The position numbers and the translations under genes are program-made. Below the pieces are notes generated by a model, which was not told the origin of the DNA, did no database searches, and saw only the letters and a program-made list of their open reading frames with translations. From NCBI GenBank assembly GCA_028583685.1, contig JAMXIF010001194.1:5622049-5686048 (forward strand): a stretch of 64,000 nucleotides of DNA, written 5' to 3'. The stretch comes from Petaurus breviceps papuanus (Eukaryota; Chordata; Mammalia; Diprotodontia; Petauridae). Positions 10,305 to 21,319 of this stretch are shown here, piece by piece (the first letter of the stretch is position 1; each line of letters begins with the position of its first letter).

Positions 10305-10625
10305 CCTACAATTAATAATAGCTAATATTTGTATAAGTACTTACTATGTGTCAGGAACTTTGCTAAGTGCTTTACAAATATTACCTCATTTGATCTTCTG
10401 GGCAAGTATGTGCTAGTCACTGTGCTAACAAATATCATATTTGAACCTCACAACAACCATTTGAAGTATGGGCTATTATTATACCCATTTCATAGATAAA
10501 GAAACCGAGGCTAAGGATTAAGTGACTTCTCTGGGGTCACAGGTAGTACGTGTTTGAGGCTGGGTTTGAACACAGGTCTTCCTAACTCCAGGCCCAGTGT
10601 ATGTGCACCACGGCACCACCTAGCA
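10305..10625 (-). mobile_element. MIR-type CORE-SINE with internal partial repeat
   Basis: Antisense copy (ttaataatagctaatatttg, gaaaccgaggctaaggatta, ggcaccacctagcag). The segment describing the tail occurs twice (tgctaagtgctttacaaata and then tgctaacaaatatcatattt), so the copy is longer than usual. Confidence 0.7.
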
Positions 10626-10749
10626 GTCTTAAGCCAAATAGATGCCCTTCTTTCCTCCCTCCCTGATACTTTCTGTTCCATTCAGGGATGGCTGACCAAC
10701 AAAGCCAACCCATCTGACTCTGAGGGATTTGTTTGTAAATCAGGGTAGG

Positions 10750-11510
10750 TTTTTAAAAATTAATTTTATATTTTAAGCCTAAATCAAGTTTTCCCTCATA
10801 CCTAGGCAGACCCTACTTGACAATTTCTGTACTTAGGCTTTTTTTTTGGGCGGGGGTGGGGGGATAAAAATCAACAATATACAAAGAAGAAAGGAAAAAT
10901 TTTCCCTTTATAATATCATAGGCATTTTGTTTTTCTCCTAGTTATGCTCACTTTACTCCTTATCAGTTCATACAAGTCTTCCCAAGTTTCTCTGAATCTG
11001 TCCCTTTCATCACTTCTTATGCCACAAAAGGATTTCATTTCAGTTATATGCCATATTTTATTCAGCCATTCCCCAACTGAAGAATACCCACTTTGTCACT
11101 ACATCTTTGCTATAACAAAAATTGCTGCTATAAATATTGTATTCATGCTCCCTTTCCCTCTGCCTTTGATCTCTTTTGGTATATGCCTAGTAGCAGTATT
11201 TCTGAATCACAGAGAATGCACAGTTTAATGACTTTGGGAGTATAGTTCCAAATTACATTAAATTCACAGCACCAGTAACAATGCATTCATGTGCCAGCTT
11301 TTCCACAGTCCCTCCAACAATGGTCATTTTCCTTTTTTGCCATCTCTGCCAATCTGATGTATGTGAGGTGGAACCTTAGAATTGTTTAATATGCATCTCT
11401 CTTATTATTAGTGATCTAGAGTATTTTTTTCCCTTGTGGTTGTTGATAGTTTGCATTTTTTTCTTGAGAACTACAATTCAGGGTTTTTGTATAGCAGCCA
11501 AGATGAAAAA
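10750..11510 (-). mobile_element. Old L1 LINE fragment (3' end)
   Basis: Antisense L1: tttttctcctagttatgctc, acaagtcttcccaagtttct, ttcagccattccccaactg, ctgctataaatattgtattc, ccagtaacaatgcattcatg and ccaatctgatgtatgtgagg. These match, in order, the better-preserved copy at 31.5-33.2 kb. Confidence 0.75.
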
Positions 11511-12615
11511 GTTCATTGTTACATTTTCCCTAACACTTTATTGGTGATTACCACATCTGGCACAGACTCTTCATCTGCCCCATTATAAAACTGAAAGGTA
11601 TTTGGCAAGGTAATCAAAGTAGTCCAGTTTCCAGCATGTGCATTTGTAACACCACTAATAGTCTAGAGGCATAAAATTAAGGGGATGCTTTCTGCAGTAT
11701 TAAAGTCTGATAAGAGTGATTCTGACACAACTAACATGGCAACCAGATAATGGAAAGGTTGAAAGAGCTGCTATTTACCCTGTGCAACCTTGGGCAAATC
11801 AAATAACCTCTCTCATCCTCTCCAGGGTGAGATGTACCAAAAAAGACTTGGGGAGGGCTTTGAAGAGCAGGAGCAAGTTAGATGCTGAAGTAAGGTTTTT
11901 ATAGAGATTGCACAAGGTTAGTTATAGTAGAGAAAAAAAACACAATTTGGTAATTATCAAAGAGGAAGTGTTTGGAAAAAAAAAAAAAGGTTAGGGCACT
12001 ATTTTTCCTACTGCAATGTCCCTGTAGAAAGCACTAAACTTAAGGATTGCATTAGATTTCCTCTAGAATTCCCTTTTGGTTTTGTTTTTTCTAGGATTTT
12101 GCACTGTCCTAGAACAAAGTAGGATGGCTGGAAATAATGAAGTCTTCCAGAAAAATGAAGACAAGAACTTGCCCCTTTTAGAAAGGATTGTGACTGATAG
12201 AGAAACTCTGAGTCTGTCACACAGGAAGAAATAGTGAAATCTGGGAGGCCATAGTGAGAGGGAAAATGGGGATGATTTATAATGCAGCCAGCAATGAAAG
12301 CAGAGCGTGAAAGGAGAAATGAAATCCAGGCATGGAAAACTTAAACCGAGCCAGGATATCACAGAATAGTCGAATGTTCAAGCTGGAGGGGACATTAGAG
12401 GTCACCTATTTAAAATGCTAATGTACAGAGAAAAACCCATAGGCAGAGTAAGCAGTCTATATGGTATAATTTCAGTGGCCTGGCAAAAACTCTCTTTCCC
12501 TCAAATGTATCTTCAAAAAATTCACCAGTGTCTAAAATTCTACCATTTACTGTCTCATTCCTTTGGCCAAACTGTTTATACTCTGCTAAAATGAATATAG
12601 TTGGGGAAAAGATGG
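11511..12615. other. No gene or repeat recognised
   Basis: Unique-looking, AT-rich. A 99-codon minus frame at 12,063-12,362 has no recognisable domain. A short MIR trace may lie near 12,370-12,410 (gaggggacattagaggtcac). Confidence 0.45.
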
Positions 12616-12619
12616 AATA

Positions 12620-13210
12620 TCAAATCAGTCAATAAGCATTTATGAAATGCTTACTATGTGCCCTGTCCTATGCTAGTTGCTGGAGATAACAAAGACAAAA
12701 ATGAAATAGGCCCTGCCCTCAAGAAACTTCCATCCTAGGGGGGGGGGGGGGGGAGTGAGACTACAATATATAGAAATCTAGGTATGTGCACACACAAAAC
12801 ACATACAAGGAAATGGGGTGGGGGAGGGCACTAGCAAGTGGGGCAGGGGGTAGGAGGTGAGCAAAGATCTCATGCAGAAGGTGATGGCTGAGCTGTCTTA
12901 AAGGAAACCAGAGATACCAAGAGGAAGGGTTGAGGAGGGAGGACTTTCCAGGCATTGGGGATAGGTAATGCAAAGACATAGAGGCAAGAGATGGAGTGTG
13001 GTTTGGGAGGAAAAATCAGAAAGCCAGTTTGGTGGAAGGAGGGTATGTGGACAAGAGTGTGAAAGGCAACATGGAGACAGGTTGTGAAGAGCTTTAAATG
13101 TCAAGCAGAGCCATTTATATTTGATTGGGAATCACTAGAGTTTATTGACTGGGGAAGTGACATATGTCAGACCTGAATAACCAGAAAATCATTTTGACAG
13201 CTCTCTGGAG
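12620..13210 (-). mobile_element. L2 LINE fragment
   Basis: Long antisense L2: gcttactatgtgccctgtcc, tgccctcaagaaacttccat, ggactttccaggcattgggg, gttgtgaagagctttaaatg and actagagtttattgactggg. A 16-base G run lies at 12,738-12,753. The overlapping minus frames at 12,761-13,104 derive from the LINE. Confidence 0.8.
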
Positions 13211-13224
13211 GATGAAACAGAATT

Positions 13225-13365
13225 TGATTCACAGAATCACAGGATGTCAGAAGGCCATCCAATCCTTCCCATACCCAAGGAAGAATTTGCTGTACAACAT
13301 ATCCAACATGGCATCCATCCTTCAGCCTCTGCCTGAAGGTCTCCAGAGTAGTCCATTTCACTTTT
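13225..13365 (-). mobile_element. CR1/L3 3' end fragment
   Basis: Antisense CR1 terminus: gaatcacaggatgtcagaag, tacaacatatccaacatggc and cagcctctgcctgaaggtct. Confidence 0.7.
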
Positions 13366-13379
13366 GGATAGCTATGACT

Positions 13380-13680
13380 GTTAGTCAAAAACATTTATTA
13401 AGCACCTTCTATGTGCCCAGCCAAGGTCTGTGCCAAGGACTGGGGATAAAAGGGCAAAAGACAGTTCCTACCTTCAAGGAACTCACAGTCTAATGGGTAA
13501 ACTATAACAAAATAACTATGTACAAAATAAGTTATATGCAGGATAAATTGGAGATTATTGAGAGAGGGAATTAAAGCATTAAAGGAGATTAGGAAGGGCT
13601 TCCTGTAAAAAGTGGGAGACTTTTTTTCTGGGACTTGAAGGAAGCCAGAAGATAGAGATGAGTAAATATAATGAGTAAAA
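13380..13680 (-). mobile_element. L2 3' end fragment
   Basis: A second L2 copy close to the first: aaacatttattaagcacctt, ctatgtgcccagccaaggtc, tcaaggaactcacagtctaa and gaagggcttcctgtaaaaag. Confidence 0.8.
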
Positions 13681-14225
13681 AAATGCCATGATCAACATGT
13701 ATTGTTGGGGGTGGAGGAGAACAGGGGCCTTCTTAGAAAATATAGTCTAGTAGGGGAGAAATCAAGGGGGAAGGACCACAATCTCTAAAATAAAGCCACA
13801 TTGCCATCCATATGCTTTATTTTTTAAATTTTATTTTAAATACTTGAAGACTTGTCCCCCAACCCAGGATCAAAATGTAGGAGGCCCACACCTTGATCCT
13901 CTATCCCCACCCCCAAATTAAGCTGAGTAGAGCCCCATGAGTGAGGGAGGAGAGGAGGAAGTGATTGCTACCACCCTCACTCCTGGACCATCTCCCCATC
14001 AACCTCTTCAAACCTATCTTCATATAGAAGAGTGAAAAGATCTGAAAGGTAACCATCTCTAGGCTATGTACAGGGGCTCTGGGGGAGCCAGTGGCTCCTT
14101 CTGCTCTCTGCTACCTTCCTCTCTAGTCCTCCAGGAGGGAAGCAGTGGGAGGAGGAGGCCTTATTCCTCCTTCACTGGAGGGAGGCTCAATGCACAGAAC
14201 TAACCACCCTCCCCACCCAACTTCC
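13681..14225. other. No gene or repeat recognised
   Basis: Unique-looking stretch, purine/pyrimidine-skewed around 13,930-14,220 (CCTCC/GGAGG-rich). No exon-like structure was seen. Confidence 0.4.
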
Positions 14226-14229
14226 TGCC

Positions 14230-14935
14230 TACCACACCATTGTGCCTGAGGCCAGCTCAGAGCTGTCAGTCTCCTGAATTGGAGGCATCACAGGCCTTTC
14301 CTTTAAGATAAACCTAAATTTTCTATTTCTTTGTAAGTTCCACCCACTGGTGCAAGTTCTGTCTTCTGAACTGTGTGCAAAAATGCTTACCACCTTTTCC
14401 AAGTCACAGCTCTTTAAATACTTGAAGACAGCTATCATTCCCACCTCCACCCTTTAGAATTGGCTTCCCTGGGCTAAACACTGACAGCCCCTTCAATCAA
14501 TCCTCACATCAAATGGTCTTGAGGCAGTAAACCTTGGAGTTCTCTCCAGCTTTTCAAAGCCCTTCCTAAAATATGGTGTCCCAAAGGAGACATAACCCTG
14601 GAGATCTGGCTTGGCTAGGTCAGAGTACTTCCATTCCCTTCATTCTGGACACTAGATTCTTTTTAAAGACCACACAGGCTCTTTTTTGTCATTTCCAACT
14701 GGTGGTTCAGCGGAGAAAGCATTAGTCTTGGAGTCAGGAAGACCTGAGTTCAAGTCCAGACTCTCTCAGCCTGAGTTTCCTCTTCTGTAAAATTGGGATA
14801 ATAATAGCACCTACCTCCCAAGTCATTGTGAGGATCCAATGATACAGTACATGTAATGCATAGCTTTAAAGTTACATCAGTCTATTTTGGCTGCCATTCA
14901 ACGCTATCAGTCATTTCTTATCAGTCCGAGTAGCA
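14230..14935 (-). mobile_element. CR1/L3 LINE fragment split by a MIR
   Basis: Read on the minus strand: ggagagaactccaaggttta, agctgtcttcaagtatttaa and agacagaacttgcaccagtg, all standard CR1 3' ORF text. The element is broken at about 14,695-14,880 by a plus-strand MIR. Its remainder (ttttggctgccattcaa) lies beyond. Confidence 0.7.
14695..14880 (+). mobile_element. MIR SINE
   Basis: Plus-strand MIR: cttggagtcaggaagacctg, gagtttcctcttctgtaaaa, gggataataatagcacctac and cattgtgaggatccaatgat. It lies within the CR1 remnant. Confidence 0.8.
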
Positions 14936-14944
14936 AAGAGCTAC

Positions 14945-15155
14945 TCAACCATCTTTGCGTGTCCTGGCCTCCCCTGACCATCTGATGAAGCTTTATGGAC
15001 CCCTTCTCAGAATGATTTTATCAAATGCATAGGATTACAAAGGAAACCAAAGGTCAGTCAAGATAAAGATGTGATTTTTTTTCCCCATCCAAGTTCACTG
15101 ATTTCACCCTCCACCCACCAAAACCTGGTTTGTGGTCACCAGGTTAAGAACCCCT
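14945..15155 (-). mobile_element. hAT-like MITE, reverse copy
   Basis: The right end is ccaggttaagaacccctg, the classic inverse of CAGGGGTTCTTAACC. The internal text ttatggaccccttctcagaa and attacaaaggaaaccaaagg is the reverse of segments in the 8,125-8,347 element. The left boundary is uncertain. Confidence 0.5.
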
Positions 15156-15705
15156 GCTTGATCAGGCCCTCTCCCTGGTTCCCAAACATGCTTGGCAAGT
15201 GAAGAGAAAGCACAGTTATCGGGTATTCCAGGGGCAGGGCACAAAGTGGGCCATCAGAAAAGCTCAGTAATTCTGTGAGAGGTCAGTCCTATCTTCCGTT
15301 ATAACTTTTCTGAGGAGAAACATCTGAATCAGGGGCAATTATAGGGATATGGAGAGGTCAATGTGACCTCTGTAAGAGACAGTTCAGACACTGGCTCTCT
15401 CTTTATTTTGGAAAAACACAAATTGGGTTCTTTTGAGCCATGAAGCTCAGATAGGTTGGGGTTCTGCTTTTTTTTTCTTTCTTTCTTTCTTTTCTTTACC
15501 ATTCTTTCACCCCAGTGGAGTGACAGCAAGGGAAAGATAGTGCTGTGAGACCTTTAAAATTTCTCAGATCACTTCCACTTTATCTACAAATAACCTAGGG
15601 GCCCTTTTCCATTCCCAAAGTCTCTCTCCTTGTACTTAGTCCAGAGTTTACAATCTGCTTTTAGACTTCTGTAAATAAAGCAGCCTCAGACCCTTAATGG
15701 CTACA
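15156..15705. other. Unique stretch with TTTC microsatellite
   Basis: No gene seen. A TTTC-type run lies at about 15,470-15,497. Confidence 0.4.
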
Positions 15706-15709
15706 TCAC

Positions 15710-15925
15710 TGTTCACTCAATCCCTCTCACCTTCAGATTCCCAATCTGCAAAATGGGGATAATAACAACACCTACCTCACAGGGCTATTATCAAATGAAA
15801 TCAACATGAAATGTGATAATGAAACATATTCCATGAAATATGAAAACATGATCAAATGAAATAACATAAGTAAAGTGCTCTGCCAAGCTTAAAGCACTAT
15901 AGAAATGCTAGCTATGATTTATCAT
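15710..15925 (+). mobile_element. MIR SINE with internal expansion
   Basis: Plus MIR (tctgcaaaatggggataata, acctcacagggctattatca, cttaaagcactatagaaatg). Between the body and tail about 60 bp are added, with atcaaatgaaat present twice (15,791 and 15,852 regions), consistent with an internal duplication. Confidence 0.65.
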
Positions 15926-15929
15926 GAGC

Positions 15930-16950
15930 AGCCTAGAATATTTCTAGGTGCTAGGGGAAGTGTGCTAGATGCTAAGACACCAAGTACGGGATTGGCGGAG
16001 GGTGTGCCTGAGGAGGGAGCAGTGTCGAGGCAAGCCTGGGGCCAGGACTGAGGCTTGTTCCTCTGCCCCGCTCCCCAGCCCCAAGGATCAGTGAAGCACG
16101 GGCAGCAGGCAGGCCAGCCCTCAGGCTCTGTGCCTGCAGAGGGCAGCCTCATTCTGCCCGGGTCTTTGGAGCCGATTCTGAACAACTTCCAAGAGGAGGG
16201 AGAGGGAAGGAAAGCCTTTATTTCCCCATAAGCACTGATCACATGTGCTGGGCATAGAGACCTCTTTCCAGATAAGCTTCACTTTGGCCTCAAACAGAGA
16301 GGCGTTACCTTTCCACTTTAGGAAGCCTGGGGTAGAGTGCCATCTTTCAGGAGGAAATTACATCTTGTATTCACTCATTAACATTTGGGGAATCCAGAAA
16401 AGCCCTTGCAGAGGCTGCACCCAAGAAAGGGTGGATTTTTTTCTTCTTCAGTTTCTTACACACTTCCCCTTTGGGGACCATGCCAAGAGGCTATCTTCTC
16501 TGGCTGGGCCAGAAGAGGAGGGTCGATGTGGAGCTGTTGAGAAATTCACACACATATAGAAAAATGTCTGTTGCAACATGTGCCTTGTCAGATGTCTCAG
16601 ACCCAATGGTGAGGATTCTCTGGCCTCTCTTCCATTACCAGTATTCTTATGGCTCTCTTTCTCCAGGAAGAATCTGTGCTTCTGACTTGGTTTGTATCAG
16701 AATGGAACACGGTCTCTGTATTTGCCTGGGCACTTACTGGCACTAAGGATCTCTGAGAATTCACAGGTTGAATGTCTAGTTTCTATATGATGGCAGTTAT
16801 ACCTCAGAGCTAGTTACAGAAATAGTGCATCAATGTGGCCTCAGAACTTATCTGGGCACAGAAATATGAAGGAGGAGGCTCTTCCCTCTCTCCCTCCCTG
16901 TCCATCAATGCCACTGACTGACCAAGCTGCCAATCAATATCAGGCCAATC
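15930..16950. other. GC-richer unique stretch
   Basis: About 1 kb with no recognised repeat. Positions 15,985-16,170 are GC-rich but contain few CpG dinucleotides, so this is not a convincing CpG island. Frames of 104-106 codons on both strands show no domain or exon signals. Confidence 0.45.
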
Positions 16951-16959
16951 AGGGTACCA

Positions 16960-17590
16960 TTTAAAAATGGTTGACAACTAAGGGCCAGGAGATCTTCCTG
17001 CTGGAGTTCCAAAGGAAACTGCCTCCACAAAACCCTGGAGTCTTGTGTCCCCTCTACAAATACACTAAGGAGGACCACCACTTCTGGTGTAAGGGCTCGC
17101 TGAGCCCTTTTCAGGGTTGCTCATCCAACTTCAGTGTCTACCCGGAACTAAATTCTCACCTTTGGCTCCAAGAAGCTGTAGCATGTGCATGGGCCACACC
17201 CCAGTAAAACTCTGTTGGCAGATAGGCTAAACCAGGCTGAGGGGAACTCTCAAACTCATTGGTGAGTTAGGGGGATGTCTACCCCAAGCATGTGAAGACT
17301 TCCCCCAACAGAATGGGCAGATGAGAACAATTGTTTCAGTGACCATGAAGGTGGCTGAAGCAGGCACTGTTGAGTGCTTATAATTTGACGAGACATCATA
17401 GACATCAAGATCCCAGGCCATAGCCAGTCATCCGGACTTTTTTCTTGTCACTGGATTTTGATGACCCTGGAAGAGAGAGGGAGGCTGATGACCTTGTGCA
17501 ATTCTGCCTCACTTAAATCCAATTCACACAGTAATCAAGACATCACTCCATGATATCATTAGTCCTTCTTGAAAACAAAGGACAAACAAC
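16960..17590 (-). mobile_element. Composite marsupial retroposon (family not named)
   Basis: On the minus strand it starts gttgtttgtcctttgttttc, continues with ttggatttaagtgaggcaga, then runs leftward through acttcccccaacagaatggg and ttagggggatgtctacccc. The first 150 bases are shared with the element at 26,595, which identifies a common head. I remember this combination as dispersed in marsupial genomes, but that is recall and not a search. The left boundary is uncertain. Confidence 0.5.
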
Positions 17591-17760
17591 TCTATCCCTT
17601 GATATGACCCATTACTAGGGAATGGAATTTAATATAAAGCAAGTACACGCTGGAATGAACCTAAGGGTTTTATCTCTGTAACTCCAAGAGCACTGGGTTA
17701 TAAAATGCTTTTTTTTTTTTTAACAATTCTATCACATAGACCTTAGAAATAGCCTTATAG

Positions 17761-18055
17761 GGGCAGCCAGGTGGCTCAGCGAGTAAGAGCACCGGCTCCA
17801 GTGTCGGGATGACCTGGATCGAATCCAGGCTCAGACACTCAGCACCCACCCAGAAACACCTGGCCGTGTAACCTTGAGCAAGTTACTTAACCCCAATTGC
17901 TTAGGGGCAGCCAGGTGGCTCAGCAAGTAAGAGCACTGGCCCCAGTGTTGGGATGACCTGGGAATCAAATCTGGGCTCAGATACTCAGCACCACACCCAG
18001 AGATAACTGGCCTTGTAACCTTGAGCAAGTTATTTAACCCCAATTGCTTAAAAAA
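17761..18055 (+). mobile_element. Dimeric tRNA-derived SINE, copy 1
   Basis: Two head-to-tail monomers occupy 17,761-17,903 and 17,904-18,050, followed by one A tail only. Each has a tRNA-like pol III promoter: A box near tggctcagcgagtaagag and B box ggatcgaatcc in the left monomer. The monomers differ by fixed features. The left has cagcacccacccagaaacac; the right has cagcaccacacccagagata. A perfect 14 bp target-site duplication, aaatagccttatag, flanks the whole dimer at 17,747-17,760 and 18,056-18,069. The unit therefore inserted as a dimer by LINE-type target priming. The copy at 48,184 has the same architecture. Confidence 0.85.
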
Positions 18056-18194
18056 AAATAGCCTTATAGTAGTTACCCCTGTAGAGTTTAGCACACTCTG
18101 CAGCCTGGTAACTAGCATAAGAAGACTCCCCTCTACCCCCAACCCCAAACAGATGGTTGCAGATAGTAGCATGGTATTGTTGCTGTTTCGTAAT

Positions 18195-18730
18195 GTGTTG
18201 TGGTCAGACTGTCTCAAAGAATTAAGAGTCAGACCACCTCCAATCCAAGTATAGGCATTTACTGAGATTGACGCCTCTCAAGAAGCAGGCTAAGTTCCAA
18301 GAGGAACCAGCAACTTCAGAGAAAACAAGATAGATTTTTATAGGGTACAGATGCAATTATATAATAGAAAATATGAATATTAAAAAAGCAGAAGGGGTTT
18401 GTTAAGGGATTAGGTAATAGGGGAGCGGACCCAGCCACAGTGGAACTGTGCATACAATTACCCACAATGCATGTAGAAAAATCCATGGGGGGGTATGTAT
18501 GTATGTATGTATGATAATGATATTATAATAAGCCTCTCTACACCATGAGTTCACTCTAGATCAGTTCTTTACTATTACTGTGCAGATTCCTACTTAAGGA
18601 AAGTCCCTTCTATTGTTTTGGGGTCCACATCCTGCTCCCACATCCTGGTGGTGCTGCTTTCTGATTGGCTGGCTATTGTGGTCCTGTCTGAGAATAGATG
18701 GATGTGGTTGTGGTTGAGTGTATGGACAAA
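18195..18730 (-). mobile_element. Solo LTR of an endogenous retrovirus (fossil)
   Basis: On the minus strand a U3-like part carries a CCAAT-type box (agccaatcag, near 18,665), then a TATA-type motif (cctataaaaatc, near 18,340), then a poly(A)-type signal (cagtaaatgcc, near 18,255), and ends ...ctgaccacaaca. This order is that of an LTR. No internal gag/pol region adjoins it, so it is a solo LTR. The 5' limit and family are uncertain. It contains a short TATG microsatellite (18,494-18,514). It is broken and old, though not among the oldest repeats here. Confidence 0.6.
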
Positions 18731-19115
18731 CCTGCTATTTCTGTGGGAAATATGAAGAATGGGTCTGGAGGCAGTGGCTAGCTAGAGGCAGTGGCTGGGA
18801 TCCCATCTCAGGAACATGCCTGCTGTTCTGTGAGAAATATGAGTTCATGGACGCATCTGTTGTTCTGGTGAGCAGTGAGGCATATATGAGGAAGTTAGGG
18901 TATTGAGTATGTGCATGTGTGTGTGTGGGGGGTTAGTGGCTAGATAGGGGCAGTGGTCCTGGTGTTCAGTGGGGCCTATAAGGAAGTCCTAATATTGGGG
19001 TTGGGGGCAGCTTTATTAGGATTCCATCAGTGTGATAGGGAGAACAGTGAATTTGGAGTTCATTTATTATGCCATCTTGGGCATAGCTTGTATTTCAGAG
19101 GGTCATTGAATGTCA
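18731..19115. other. Unassigned sequence with internal repetition
   Basis: Two related segments, cctgctatttctgtgggaaa (18,731 region) and cctgctgttctgtgagaaat (18,818 region), plus two aggcagtggct units suggest a duplicated stretch. It could be an upstream extension of the adjoining LTR. A short TG run occurs near 18,913-18,926. Confidence 0.4.
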
Positions 19116-19119
19116 GTCA

Positions 19120-19720
19120 GAGTTTAGAAGGATCCTAGCATACAGCTCAACCTTATACACATGGTTCAAAGGAGGAAACTGAGTCAGATCAAGAGAGGGG
19201 AAGTGACTTGGCCAATATCCCATCACAAAATTATTGATAGAGCCAGTGACTGCACCCCATGGAATTACAGGATAATTTGCTCAAAGTATTTGAAACTACA
19301 ATCTATTAAGGGAGGCATTATGCTAGGTATCTGGGATACAATGATAAAAATGAAATTGTCTCTGCCCTCAAAGAGCTTGCAATCTATCAAGGAAGATTCG
19401 TCCATAGAAGGGGATCCTAGACATCATCTAGTCTAGCTCCCTTATTTTAGAAATGAGGAAATGGGGATATAAAGAACCTAAATGGCTTACCCACAGTCTC
19501 TAAGGTAATAAATAGCTTAATTAAGACATGAATCCAAATAAAATCACACATCTAGAATTAGAAGAGACTTAGTCCAACCCTCATTTTCAAAGGAGGAAAG
19601 TAAGAAGCTTGCTGAAGATGAGAGAGGAAGGAAGTTTCAGGGAGTAGGATTTGAACCCAGGTGCTCTAAGCCCAGAGCCAGACTCTCTTTGCATTGTACT
19701 GTGTTGCCTCCCTGACTTTC
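19120..19720 (-). mobile_element. Cluster of three MIR-like SINEs and an L2 end
   Basis: Antisense MIR-type units lie at 19,120-19,265 (ggaggaaactgagtcagat), 19,405-19,520 (gatcctagacatcatctagt) and 19,550-19,715 (ggatttgaacccaggtgctc). An antisense L2 end lies at 19,280-19,390 (gccctcaaagagcttgcaat). Confidence 0.65.
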
Positions 19721-20265
19721 CACGCAGAGGTCATTGTACCATGATGCATGAGAGACTACTTGGCTGCATACTTAAGCAAAACAATGAGTTGTCAGATGTA
19801 GCCCAGCAATCTCTGGAGGATCACCCTTCAGACATGGGGTATGGAGGAAAGGGAATGGAGGAGAATTTCCTAAGGCCCCCATCTGGGCCAGTCAGTCTGG
19901 GTGTGTTGAATTAACTACATCTGCATGTGAGCTGAATCCAAAGCATCTACAGAGTGATTTATCCTTCTCGCCACCTGATTTGTAAGTTCTTGCCAATGAG
20001 TGGCTACAGGGGCAATTAATTGTGAAAGAAAGTAGGGAGAACCTTTGTTTTTCCTTTGAAAATTGGCTCATAACCTTCAGTAAGTAATTTTTCTTCTTCC
20101 TTAACACCTTCTCAATGGAAGCAACTTGGTGGTTTTCAAGTTAATCATGTTCAGAAAAAGAAAAATATTGCCCAAGTTTAAAAATCTTCAAGTTGTTATA
20201 AAAAAGTTTTGAATGATTTTCTGGGCTGTGGAAAATATACCTTTTACTCACACTTATAAAAAGCA
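19721..20265. other. No gene or repeat recognised
   Basis: Unique-looking sequence. No splice-flanked open frame was noted. Confidence 0.4.
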
Positions 20266-20269
20266 CTAG

Positions 20270-20640
20270 ACCAATACCCAAGAGAGCTTGTGTCTAATCC
20301 TAGTTCTGCCACTAATAGTCTGCCTTGGACAAGTTACTTCCTCTATCTGGGTCTCAATGTCTTTATCCAAGAATGAGGGGATTGGAGTAAATAGTCTCTA
20401 GGGTTTGGTTTTTTTTTTTAGCTCCAACTACTATAGGTTTTTAGAGTTATAAGGAGCCCTAGAGATTATCTAGCCCAACCCCCTTATTTTACAGATGAGT
20501 GAAGAAGAGTTTAAGAGACTCACCCAAGGTCACACATTAAGTTGATTACTGGGTCCGAATTCAAATTCACATTTTATAACCCCAAATTGATCATTCTTTC
20601 CTCTAAACCATGTTACCTCTTTTGTCCTAGGGTTCTTATT
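20270..20640. mobile_element. MIR3 (+) followed by MIR (-)
   Basis: Positions 20,270-20,430 are plus strand (cttggacaagttacttcctc, ggggattggagtaaatagtc). Positions 20,440-20,640 are antisense (tctagcccaacccccttatt, cacccaaggtcacacattaa). Confidence 0.7.
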
Positions 20641-21315
20641 AAGGGTCCTTCATAGTTACAGACTATAAATGAGGGCTATTGCAGGAATTTTATACCATTG
20701 GGCCCAGAAATAGTTGAAATGTTTAAAAATAGAGAGAGAAGATTACTTTTCTGTGTCTATGAATGTCCCTGCCTGGTCAAGCTATCTATCAGAATCAAGC
20801 TAACCCCAAAACTAGTAAAAAAGGATTGCTAAAGGGTTCAATGTGGATTACCTGGGTAGCCAGCAGGGGCAAAGGATCCAGGAATAATAAAGGATGCTGG
20901 CTGCACATTCCCTGCAACAGTCCCCTTCCCTATTCAACAAAGGGACGACAGGCATCTGAGGATCCAAAGTATCAATTGATGCTTCAGAAATGCCTCATCC
21001 AAATGAGTTTGGGATCAGAATGAGGGCAGGAATACAAGAGATAAAAGACACATTTGAACACTTAGTCAGTGCCTGCTGCGGCCTTGGGAACCGTAGGTGG
21101 TTGTTGCTTTTAAGGAACTTTTAATCCAAGTATAAGAAACAGAAACATTTCAGAACAGCTTGTAAACAAGCCACAACTTGGCCAATTCAGACTGAAAAGC
21201 AAGAGGGAATTATCTCTGCTCAGTTTCCTTAATGGTGTTTTTTCCCTGTACTCTGAATTCTGATAGTCTATCAAAATTGCACAGATTTGGCAATTGCCTA
21301 GGAAAATAATGAGGT
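20641..21315. other. No gene or repeat recognised
   Basis: Mostly unique. A weak L2-like trace lies around 21,055-21,135 (gtcagtgcctgctgcggcct). Confidence 0.4.
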
Positions 21316-21319
21316 CTAA

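Noticed and set aside
14230-14450. Minus-strand 73-codon frame as an exon
   Set aside because: Its text (AVFKYLKSCDLEK) is the usual translation of the CR1 3' ORF region.
15985-16170. Possible CpG island or promoter
   Set aside because: G+C is raised but CpG dinucleotides are few, and no downstream exon was seen.
17761-18050. Tandem tRNA genes
   Set aside because: A and B boxes are good, but the sequence does not fold as a cloverleaf over its length. It carries a long non-tRNA body and an A tail with target duplication, so it is a SINE.
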